Assembly (NCBI GenBank): GCA_019054805.1
Contig: JAHQIY010000003.1
Coordinates: 186,001-250,000 of the forward strand
Source: Brachionus manjavacas
Taxonomy: Eukaryota; Rotifera; Eurotatoria; Ploima; Brachionidae
Direction of reading: 5' to 3'
DNA: 64,000 nt
The notes under the pieces are model-generated. The model did not search any database. It was not told the DNA's origin and saw only the letters and a list, made by a program, of their open reading frames with translations. The position numbers and the translations under genes were made by a program. Positions 1 through 12,300 of the stretch are shown here, in pieces; the stretch's first letter is position 1, and each line of letters opens with the position of its first letter.

Positions 1-41
1 AAATGAGTCAGACTTTTTTTTAAGTTAAAAACATTAAAAAA

Positions 42-367
42 TTATTCATAATCTTCATCTACAATTTTTAAAAAACTATGTTCTAGGAGTTGATCGGCAG
101 TTTTGCGATTTCCAGCATTGAATTGAAGACAACAGGTCAAAAAGTGTGTTGCTTCGTCAGAAACTGAATCAGGACAAGGCGGCTTTTTATCTGTATCAAG
201 AGACAAGTGCATTTTAAACAATATAGCTTCGTCTCTCAATGGATGCCATGGCCGTTTCCCTGTAAACATTTCAATAACAACACACCCAACACTCCAAATG
301 TCAGCTGAATATGTATAGCCTTCATCTTTTAAGCCACCGGAGGCCATCACTTCAGGTGCCATAAAAG
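42..367 (-). CDS. MAP3K4: Kinase copy A, last exon (C-lobe)
   Basis: Starts after TAG with FMAPEV, completing the activation segment (GTYA joined to FMAPE), and encodes the C-lobe motifs DIWSVGCVVIEM and GKRPWH and the final helix ADQLLEHSFLK. Stop codon TAA. It is clearly related to the copy B exon but differs throughout, most strongly in the last 50 residues. The 41 bases to the window edge would be 3' UTR. No polyadenylation signal is visible in them. Confidence 0.92.
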
Positions 368-3300
368 CTAAAATTGAAAAAAAAATTAGTGTTTGATTTT
401 TTATTTTAAATAAACTATTTATATAAGTCCTGAATTATTTTCACAGGAAAATAAAGGCAAATTTGTTTAAATATATTACCGATTCTCCATGGTTTAATTA
501 TTTATATTTATTTCAAAAGTTAAATAATAATTAAAAAACATTTATTTTATGAAAGTTTTTATGATAAAAGGGGTTTAATCATACGTTTTTAATGCAGAGA
601 AATTTTAAGGATTTTTTTTCTCCATCATTAGGTTATGAACCTTTGTTCCTCTTCTTGTAAGATCAATAAATAATTAGAAGCAAAATCGCTTCAAAATTTC
701 ATAAATCATTTACAAGAGTCCTAATACTGTCCCTAGGCTAAAAATATTAAATTAAAAAATTTTTTATTGAAATTATAAAATTACAAAAAAGTTTATTTAA
801 ACGAGTTTTGGGTTTATAAACCATTTGTACAAAAATTTTGGCTATTTTTACGCTAAATTCAGTTAAAAAAATTTTTAATAGAAAAAGTAGAAAATATCCA
901 AAAAAAATAAAATTAAAAAATTTAAATGATTTGAGATGTTAAATAATAAGGTTAAAAAAGAATTAAATCCTATATCATAATAAAGAAATTTGATGATAAA
1001 GCGCTCTAAACAACCCTAAAGAGCAGCAGCAGATTATTTAAAATATTTCGTATTTCGTTTCCGGCATCAAATTTAGCAAAGAATAATGAATTATCTGTAT
1101 TAACTGTATTTACTTTACTAACTCAATATTTTGATGAGCTTTGAAATTAAAAAAAAAAAATTATAAAAAATGAAGAAACTGCATTCTGAATGAGACCTAA
1201 ACGCTAGAACAAAGCTAATAGCCTGAGTAGGGGAAAAAGAAAACGGTATGATGCCGACAAAGAAATTTAATGAGGTAGACTTTTCAGTAATTAATGATCG
1301 GAGCCCTCTCTTTAAAATTTTAAAAAAAATTAATTAATTAAATTAATCTTAAAATTTATGACCTTTTTTCAGTTCTTTCCAATTGACAAAATTACCGATT
1401 TTAATGTCCTAATAGTCAAGATATGAATAGTGACCATCTATGGGCTGTTAATTAGAAAATGAGTCAACAGCTAAAAGGTTTAACTATAAGAAAGCAAACT
1501 GGCAATTATTCGGCGAGATTTTAAATTCTTAAATAGTTAATATCACTGACAGTTGCCTCACAATAGATCATCTAAATGATAAAATTACAGGAATAATCAT
1601 TTCTGCTTCACATAAAAGCATTCCTTACCTTTCTCAGAAAATCTACAAAACCAGTCTTCCCCCAAACATTGTTAATCTGATAAAAGAACGTAGGAAAGAA
1701 AGAAGAAACTTCCAGAAAACTCACTGTCAAAAACTCAAGCAAAACTTTAATCACCTTACATTTGAGTTAGAGACTACTTTTAAAAAATTTTGAATCAAAA
1801 TTGGTTTGATTTCATTCAGAAGATGAAACAAAAAAACAAATAAGCAAAACAGATAATGAATACTCTTTGCTTTTCGCTAATGATTTAGTTACATTCAACA
1901 TTTACAGCAAAAAGAGAAAACTAGAAAATAAGATTATTAAATACATCAACGAACTAGAACAATGGCTTATTAAGTGGAAAATGAAAATCAGTTGAAATGT
2001 GGTGTTCAGTAGTCTTTTCTAAGTACAAAAAAGACGGTGATAATTTTAACTTAAAAATTTATGGAAACAGAATAGTAAGCCATAAAGAATTCAAGTTTCT
2101 TGGTATTAAATTTGATTCTAAGTTAAACTTTAATGTACTGGTAGACGAAATCAAAGAACACTGCAATAAAAGGCTAAGTATTATTAAGATATTGTCAAAC
2201 AGAAAAACGGGTCTTAATTCATTTTCAGAAAATAATATCTGAACTTACAAGCAATTCAGAATACAGCAGCCAGATCTATCCTCAAGTAAAATATGATACT
2301 CCATCCAACATCGTGCATCTTAAGGTTTTTAATAAACTTAAATTACCAACAGTCTCGAAAGATTTATTGAATACCCAACTTCATTGTGTAATTTATACCT
2401 TATACCCTATTTCCTCTTTTTTTCCTGAAGTTTCAAACGGTTTTGTTAAATTCAGTACAAAATGATAAAAAGAACAGAAAAAAATTGAATAAGGTTTTAT
2501 CTTAATTTTTTTTTGATATTATTTTATCTACCTTTATTTTTATTTTATTATTTTAAACTAATTTAAAAATAAAAAATTCTATTCTTCCAAATATTTACAT
2601 TACACGAAAACTTTTTATTTTCTTTTTAATTCTCTTACATACGGATAATAGAAATGTGTTAAAAAAATGGAAAATTAAAGCAAAAGCGGTTTAAGAAAAA
2701 TCAACTTTATAATTTTTTTTTAATTCTTAAATAGAATAAAATCAAAAAACTATTTTCTAAATTTACCATAAGTTCCTCGTAGACCAGTTGCTTGATCCCT
2801 GCTAGCAGTTCCGATCGGGTCTTTGAGTCTAATGGAACAACCAAAATCTCCTAACTTAAGCACAACCTTTTCGGGGTGTCTATTATCTGTTGATTTCAGA
2901 AATATATTTGCTCCTTTGATATCACGGTGAATAATGTTTTTTTCGTGTAAATATTCTACGCCTTTTAGCAGCGATTTTGTGTATTTTCTAACTAAATTTT
3001 CTGGCAGACCGGACGCATCTCGACTGAGTCGATCCAAAGTGCATTGGTCTCCGCAAAATTCCATAAAAATGAATATTTCCTTCCTGTGAAGCTCGGATCC
3101 GTACACTTTGACCAAATTTTCATGATTTATGTCCACCACATTATTTATTTCGTCTGCTATCTCCTGCAAATTTTGTATGTCGGTGTTGCTTTTGAACTCA
3201 ATGATTTTGAGAGCCATCGGTTCCCATGTGTCCAAATTGACACACGAGTACACTTTTCCAAAGCTCCCCTCTCCAATCAAAAGCCCCAATTGCCATCTAA

Positions 3301-6300
3301 ATTTCACTTCAGTGCCGGCAATTATCCAGTCTAGTCTGTTAATGTCCAATTTTTTGCCAATGCTGCGTTTTTCTTCAAGTTTCATTTCAATTTTTTTACA
3401 AGCTTCTTCGAATCGCTTTCGCGGGGGAAGCGATCTATTGATTCCTTTGGTCGAAAGCTTCAAGCTTTGACAGCTACTGCTGAGGCTCCGTTTCAGTGGT
3501 TTTAAATGATAGTCTTCTTGCTGGTCTATGTCGCCGATCAAATGAGAAAAGCATCTTTCGATGGCCTGGACTAAACGCGTAAAATCACAACCACTCAAAT
3601 GAACAGAGTGGGCCACTGCGACTTGAACCAAGTGTAGGCCTTTATTGGCAGCCCACGGTCTAGTTGTTCTGCCTTTTCCGCGGTCTGTTTTGCTCACTAT
3701 ATAATCACACCATTGGATCGAGAACTCGGCCAGTCCTTGAGCATAGGAATTAGCGCGGTTTTGTGTCATAAATTTAATGATGTCATTGTGCAGCTCGATT
3801 CCAAATAAATAAGAGACACGCAAAATTTCGCTCACCTTTGGCTTTATTTTTTCCAATTCACCTAAGTTATCTTCATTTGATAGGTCTGGAATTAAATCTG
3901 TTTCCAAAGACTTTATCCATCTAGTGCACTCAGTACTCAGTTCGTAGATTTTATCCTTGAAAACAGTTATCGATTCGTCAATGGAAGGATGAAACGATGC
4001 TTTTTCTTTTACCAGAGTTATGGACCCTTGAAAAAAATTTGTTTGAAAATTTTAATTTTTTTATAGAGATACAGTACTGATTTGCTATGAGGATTTGGCG
4101 ATATTTTACGAAAATTAATGGTAATTAACGTAAAATTACCGATTTTCAAGAATGCTAAAAAATCGCTAGATCTGGCTCTTATTTAGGTTCTTCCATTCAA
4201 AATTTGATTTTCTTTTTTTTACTGAATTTTTCCTCAAAAGAAAAATTTTTTAATTTTACGAAAAAATTTTTTTTACTAAGGGGTCCTAAAAAAACTAACC
4301 CTTTACAAAAAGTGTAGTTCTTTCAGACCCAGGCATTCAATGATAAAAATAAAATTTACTCTGAAAGAGCATAAACTTTCCTACAATCTGGTGTATATTT
4401 TAATCTTAGAAAAAGTGTGTGTCAATTTTATTTATTGATAAATAGTCAAAATCAACGCTTTTTAGATTTGAATCGTATGTAGTCCCAGGGGATCACTTGA
4501 GACAAAATTTTTTTTTTCCAAATTAACTAGACAAAATTTTGAAAAATCTGTAGTTTTACTTTTTTGAATTTTTGTTTTATTTTAAATAAATTGAGAGACA
4601 AAATCATGTAATTTCATTTAAATTTTTTATTTTTTAATTGAATAAGTCTTTAAAGAAAAGAATTTTAAATTCTTAAGTGTTCGACTATAGTTTTTATTTT
4701 TTTCTGAAAGCTAAATTTAATTTTTTTTTCTTTTATTTTTAATTATTTACCTGGTTTGATAGAAATTATGACGTATTAAATTTTGAATTTTTTTTAAATA
4801 CAATTAATTAGTTAGTTTTGTATGTAATTCTTCTATTAAATTTTTTTTAAATAAACAAGTTTTCAATTTCTGGTTTAAAAATTCTATGCAATTTTTACTA
4901 TGGATCGATATGTTACTCATTTAACTATACTGCGAATCAAGTTTGTGAAGATTTTGAAGATCATAGGCAAATAAACGATGGTTTTTTTAAATCACTAATA
5001 AGGGTCAATAAAAACCTTTTATGCTGATTTTTGTATTTTTAGACCTCCTGAAAAAGCCTTAATCATGGTCGACTCTATAGAACTTTTTAGATTTTTACTT
5101 CTTAAGTAATGATGTACTAACGTTACTGCTATGATTTCCTGTTTATTTAAATTTCACGTAAAATTACGTGAAAAAAAGTTATTTTTTTTCCTAAAGTTAT
5201 TTTAGGTCAAAATTTTTTTAGTCAAATAAGTCAAAAAATGCCAAAATTCTCAAAAAAAGTAGTATTTTTTGGAATTTTTATTTTTTACAAAAATTTACGT
5301 ATTTTCAGGTAATTTTATATTAATTCAGGTGTAATCCGGTAAATTTACTTTTTTATACTTTTGTAATTTTACGTGAAATTGCGTAAATTCAAAATTGTTC
5401 TAAAAAAGCTGAGCTAAAACTCATCAAAAAATACGGACTTAAATTATTAATTAATTTTTCATGTATTTGAGCTAGACAGTTAGATATGGAAATGTGTTTT
5501 ATGTTCATATGTCGCTGTTGCTTAAAGTGAAATATGATACCACCTTTTAAATTATGCGCCAAAAAGCTAAAACTACTTAAGATCTCAAATCGACTTTTTA
5601 AGTGAGAGAAATCTAAAGATATTCTGTTACATTGGAGAATATAGAGAAGGCTTTGAATCAAGATTTATCGAATATCCAACTCCATTGTGTAATTGACTGA
5701 CAATTTCTTCTTTTTGTCCTAAATTATCAACGTAATATAATATCCTTTATATATTATATATTATTGGATATCATTTTTTTTTCTTTTTATTAATTTTTTA
5801 TCTAATTATATCTTTTTTACTTTATTTTAATTTTTTTTATATTTTTATTTTGAAGGAGCATAAGATCGGTAAAGATAAACAAAAAATAAATAAATTTTTC
5901 TGAAAGATTGAAACTATATTGAAAATATGTTTGTCATACATCACTTTTCCACTTTTAATAAAATTGATTAAATTCTATGTAATTTATAGAAAAAAGTGCT
6001 TTGAAATTTTCGACAAATGCGATAAAAATGTATCTGTCTGAAATGAAAAATTAAATGCTATGAAGCATTTTATTTTTTTTTTGTTATTTTTAAAATAAAA
6101 ATTAGATATTAATAATGATTTTTTATTTATTAATGTGACAGAAATTTTTCAAAGATTAATTTTTTAATGTAAATTCTATAAGCGACTTAAATTGAGTTAA
6201 TAAAAATATTATTTATGCATTTTTGAAAAATGTAATTTTAATCCTCTTGCATTTTTCATTAATTAACCAGAATCAGCACAAGTAACAGGATTCTCGTGTT

Positions 6301-9300
6301 TGCTCAAAGCTTTCTTAACCATAAACTAATAGTGTGCATAATTGTCTTAGTCTAAAAAATATCATAGCGACATTGTTTCGATGTACATTGTATTCGAAAT
6401 GTAATCTGATTAAATCAACAGCCTTTAAAACATTAATTTAAACTGGCTAGCATTTAATTAATTTATTTATTTATTTCAAATTAACCTCCATCAGGAGAAG
6501 TAAAGTAAAAATAAAATTACTTTTGCATAAAAAAAAAAATGTAAAATTAAATAAAAAAAAAATTTAATTTAATGAAATTTAGGCAAAAAAACAATCTTAT
6601 GTCTTATGAGCTCAATCCTAAAGAAGGTCTTTGGTGTTATTTAAAACAGCATATTAGAGCAAGAACAAATCAGACATTTCCAACAATGATGGAGCTTCTA
6701 ACCGAAGCAAGAGAAAAGTTTTTTCTGAGCTTTCAAAAAAGTTTATTAGACGATTTTGGCGGTGTTTAGGAGGTAACAAACAGGTGCGACATACGGTCAT
6801 GTTAAAAATCACGTGATTTGAAGAGATTTTTTAAGAAAAATAAAGCAATAATGTAAAAAAGTAAAACCATAGATTTGCTCAGAATTCTGTCTAGATTTAA
6901 AAAAAAAAAAGTGGGCTCATAATTGATCCCTCGGAGGAGATACGATTTAAACCAGAAAAAACACGTTTTTTTCCTTTTTTTAGCCAACAAAAACCGCCAC
7001 ACCTTTTTTTTTTCTTCTAAATTACATTAGCATGTAGAGAATTTTATGCTCGTTCAGAATATATATACTTTTTTAGTATTTTTAAGTTTTATCTTTGAGT
7101 TTTGAGTCTGGAGAGTACAACAACTTTTTAAAGGGTTTGCTAATTTTGGAACCCTGGGTGTAAAAAAATTTTTCTAGTATTTTTCAAATAAAACATAGCA
7201 TTAAAGTTAAAAGTTAACGCCTCGCTACTCGCAATTATAAAGCAGTGCTTCCCTTTCTTAATTTTAAAATTAGCATCATCGATTTGACTAGCTTGGTCAC
7301 ATAAGAGACAAGACCCGAAATTGTCTTCAATTTTCTTTTTTTTCTCTATTCGTTTTCTTTTCTATTTCGGCAAAATGTCCTTAAATATATTTATTCCCGA
7401 ATTCGTTGCCATTTTATTCAACAGTAGAGAAAGAATAGAAATTAGAATAAAAAAAAATTTATTTTTCTTACCTTGTAACTTCTGTTTGAGCTCTATTTTT
7501 TTTTCGGTCAAAATCGACTGCTTAGACGTGACCAAAAACAAATATTTTGCATCCGAATCGGAATTATGAGGATTTCTTAAATGGTGATAAAGAGAAAGCT
7601 TAACCGGTCTGGATGCATAAAGGTTAATCTTGTTGCCGGTCCAAGTCCAACTTTCTTTGGGGTCGTTGAGCTGAAGAAACAACAAGTAGCATGCTTTGTT
7701 GTGTGCTGAATTAATCATGAATGAATTTCTTCGAAAATGCTTCAAAAGTACACTGAGTGGATCTTTGTTGAACTTCTTGTCCGAATTGGCATCTTGGCTC
7801 ACATTGTCTGAACATTTTGCAAAGCAAAACTTGTTAAACTTGTTTGCTTCGGTGGACTCAAAATTGTCCTTGGCACTTATTAAAAAGAGCAAGCGAGCTA
7901 TTTGTATCCTCTCGTTTGAAAACTCCTGGGGCACAAAGATCAAAAACGATCGTTCAGAAAGATCGTTCAGGAGTTCTTTGTTTGTGAAGTTGACCAAAAC
8001 GTGGTCGCTTGAATGCAGCTTGTCTAGTAGAGCCTGCAGGCCATGGACAACTTCATATTTGGCCGCGAGTTCAAGGTCGGTCAAAAACTCGGCCGTAAAC
8101 TGAAGAGCTCTTATGCACCATTTTCTTGAGTTATTTATCTCCTCTTTAAACTCGTTAAAGTCCAAATTTAGCTTTTCGTTTGTGGAAAAATTAGCTTCTT
8201 GGGAAAGATTGTCTTCCAGCTGTTCATGCGGTATTGATGCCAAATTTGAGTACAAACACCTTAGTTTTTCGTCCCAAAGTATTTTGTCTATATCGATTCT
8301 CAACGGCTCCTTGTATTTTGAATCAATGATGTTTATCAAGTTTATGAGAGATTCGAAGACTAGGATGCCCATGTTGCAGAATCGGCTGGCAAAAATATCC
8401 TCAGTAGCTGTGACAAAGTAGAGATTATTGCGGCAAAAGTGCCACTCGTTTTCGAGCACCCACAAGGCTTTGGAAAAATTCGACACTCGGATCAAGTCCT
8501 GCACCCAATTTGTGATAAAGTCCAAATAGATGGATATTGTTATTTTTAAATCATCATCGTATTTGAAAAGTTCTCTTTCGAGCTGCTGCTTTACGTCTAG
8601 TTCGGTGATCTCAAACACCGTGTAAATCATGTGATAGTATGTTTGACGCACAAGAATGGCCTGTTCGATACACTCTCGCAGCTCGCTGGTCAACACTTCT
8701 ATACTCAGAAGATTAAATTTAGAATCGAGATATTTTTTAATCACTCCTTTGTTTTCATTTTGCATTTGAATGCACAAATGCATGATCTCCAAAATAACGT
8801 TGTTCAAGTAGATGAACAAAGGGCGGTAGGATGGCAGGCCTAGAGTGATGAACGCCTCCGATTGAACGCCGTACTTAACCGAGCCTTCGCTGTGGTAGAA
8901 CTTTTTGATTATTTCAAGGCATTTGTGGTGGTAAGGAATCAAATGGTAAATTGTCAACTGGTCGGTAGCATTTAGCTCAGAGTTGTCCACTTGTAAAGAA
9001 AGCAGAGCGTGTGACAAAGACAAAAGCAGAATTTCACGAATTTCGTCGAATGTCTTTGTTAAGCCGTGCTTGCGCAAGCGCTTTCTCAAGAAGGCATGAA
9101 AAATTTTGCTTTGATTTTCGGCATTTATTTCACAGCTTTCAAATGTAATCTCATCCGATGCCTTTAATTCATCATCTTGTTCTTCGTTATTTTTCTCGTC
9201 ACTTAAATGAGATCTGACACTTTGATTGCGAATAAATTGGCTGACAGGTGTCGCTCCATATTTGACAAAAGAGTCTAAGTGGTGAACAATAGAGGGAAAT

Positions 9301-12300
9301 ATGTGATCTTGTTGAATGTGAAGAGGCTCAGGAGGAGTTGGCACTGACAGCAAGCTGAGCGAAATATTCGATTGTAGATTTTCATTGCCATTTTCAACTG
9401 CACTCGGCCTCATTATCAAATAGCTTATTTGCCTCGAAAAGCTATGTTTATTCTCGCTCAAATATCTGGTCAAAGCATTTGCTGGATTGGTTAAGAGCAT
9501 CACTGGACAAGGTGCACCTTCGTCGCTTGTAGACTCGGATTGAAGTATGCAGTTATTAAGCCATTCTTGCACTTTTTCGTACTCAGTTTTAGAATAGTTG
9601 AGACGCTGTTCGAACCATTTCCAATATTTGGTGTACTCTGGACGGACTGCGAAGCCCAAATATCTACCTGAAAAATTTTTTAAAAATTAAGATAAAAAAT
9701 TGACTGGTTTTACAGTAGTGATTTGATACTAGAAATTTACCAGAGTTGCTTAAAAGTCACAGGTTTCAAGTCCAAGTCTGGACTTTTTTTTTAAAGCCTA
9801 AGCCAAAAAATTTTATTTTTTTCAAACAATTAAAAATTATGGTAGAAGAAAGTAATGTAATTGACCATGAGTCTAAGATTTAATAAGATACAGCTGTGAA
9901 TGCTGATATGAGTTCTTTAAATGAGAAATAAAGAAAAAAATAGCTAGAACATGATATAAGAATTAGAAAATAATTTTTTGAAATTTTAAAATTAATTAGA
10001 AATTAAATTGGACTTAATTTAAAATATAAAAATTTATTTTTAAATTTCCAATCTCTAATCTCTGTCATTAGAAAAAATGTTAGTAATTTTGACCAACCCC
10101 AGCGACTTAATCAAATCATCAAAATTAATTTGATTAAAATCTTAATAAAAATGATAAAATTAGATTTTTTTGATTTTTTTTAAATTAAACAAAAGATGTT
10201 TATTATTTTAATTAAAAAAAAAAAAACAAACATTTTTTCTCTAATTGATCTTTAATTGATTCTTCTAAAATCTTTATTCGAAAACTTTAAAGACAAATTT
10301 AAAATCGATATTTAGGTGTCAAAATTATGGCTAAACACTAGAAGCACCAACGAGTCAAAATGACTCTTTTTCGATTTTTGGCCGCTAAAACCCAAGTCAA
10401 TTTTTGTAACTCAGCCCTAGCTATTTTATCTCTTCAAAATAATCTAACAACAAAACCCTTCAAAATTGAAACTGGTGTAAAACAAGGAGCTATTTTATCT
10501 TCATTTCTTTTTAACATATTTATTGATGATCTTATAATAGAATGCCTTAACAATGAACTTGGAGCTCTTTATAAAAATCTTAATGTTTCTATCATTGTCT
10601 ACGCAGATGATATAATCTTAATAAGCCCAGTTGACTCCCATCTACAAATGCTTTTGGATATTTGTGGGACTTATGGGAATAAATGGAGAATAAAATTTAA
10701 CCCTAATAAAACAAAAATTGTTAACTTTGGCATTCAATTATTTAAGTCGGTATTTCACCTTAATGGATCCGAACTTAAAGAAGCAAATCAGTTAGAATAC
10801 TTAGGATTCATTATAGATTCTAATCTTGACTTTAACACACAGGCAATTATAAATTTTAAAAAAGTTCAGAGCAGCTTTTTTGGAATTTCGTATCTTCTGC
10901 CTAAAAATAGTCCTTCCTCTTCACCTAAATTCAAATCATATATATACAAAACATATTGCTTATCTAAATTCACATATGGTCTTGAGGCTCTCACTCTTAA
11001 TTCGACCACAAAGGATTCAATAAATAAATTAGAAAACAACTTAATTAGACAAATGTTTGGTTTAAAAGCCTATTGTCACATATCACGAGTCTTAAAAGTA
11101 CTAAAAGTTTTCAACTTTGATGAGCTTTATCTATTTTCAAAACTAACTTTTATGGATACAATTAAATATAATTATCTATCATCACAATTTTTAAAATATA
11201 TGCTTAATGACCCCCCCTCTAATAAATCTTTTTCCTCTGACTTGGTTCTTATTTCCAAGTACTTTAAAATTGAAACCTCAAAAATTACAGTAAATACAAA
11301 CCAGCTTAAAGAAAATCTTTAGATTAATCTGATTTCTAATGATGGTATATCTGATTCAATTTGGTTATGTCTATGCAATTTAAAATTAAAACATTACAGA
11401 ACTCTCATAAACGAGCTAATTCAAAATAAAAGAAATTCATGAATTTTGGTCCAAATTATCTTGCTTTCTAACTTTCATGCCTTTTTCTATTTTCGAACTA
11501 ATATTCCTTTTTTATTTTTTTTTTGTAATTTAATTTTAGGTAATAATTTTTCATTTTTTAAAAAAACACAAAAAGACAAAATTTTTTTTTTTTTTTTTTT
11601 TTTATCCTTAAAGGAGGTTAATTCAATTCAATAAATAAATAAATAAGTCAATTTTTGCTATTTGAGCACAATTTTTTTTTCAGCATAAAAACAAGAATAA
11701 CTTTCTAAATTAACTAAATTCAAATAAAATAAATATTTACTTTATACAAAATCAAGTATATACTACTAGAAGCACCAAAAAGAGTCATTTTGACTCGTTT
11801 TTTAATTAAAATTTTGAATTTATCTACAAAATCAATGAACGAGTCATAAAATATTTATAAAAAGTAAACAAATCTTTAAAAACTGACTTAAATCCTAATA
11901 CTTGAACGAAGATAAGCAAATTTAAAAAATGCAAATATTAAAGTTTGCGTATTTTACATGAATGACGAAAAATTGGTCCAAAAAGGAATGAATTCAGTAG
12001 AAGATAAAATTTTTGCAAGATACTTTTTTTTAGCCAAATTTTTATTTTTACTCAATTAAAATTAAGTTTTGAATAGATTTATCCAAATAATAAATTATTA
12101 TCCATTTCTATCCATTAGATTCTATTAAAACAAGTCATTTTGACTCGTTTTGGTGCTTCTAGTGTTAAATAAACGCTTTGAATGATATTTAAATATCAAT
12201 TAAATAATATTACGGCGAAACAAAGATAAATTTAGTATTGTAAAATTTCAAAATATTGATTAAGTATTCAATATACTTCAGATAAAAATTCATTTAATTT

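Larger units (their letters stand above)
4027..7471 (-). other. Copy A intron 2
   Basis: AT-rich intron with no host coding sequence. It contains a dispersed repeat rich in ACGTAAAATTACGT-like words (4071-4150 and 5150-5390), a LINE C-terminal fragment (5400-5720), a LINE tail (about 6455-6500) and a transposase remnant (6572-6769). Confidence 0.75.

Noticed and set aside
3129..3470. Plus-strand ORFs over the copy A kinase exon (and the mirror ORF at 50699-51004)
   Set aside because: They lie antisense to well-conserved kinase codons. The two copies share the antisense ORF only because the DNA there is identical.
7696..8421. Long plus-strand ORFs over copy A exon 2
   Set aside because: Shadows of the kinase frame. 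Composition and lack of motifs fit antisense reading.
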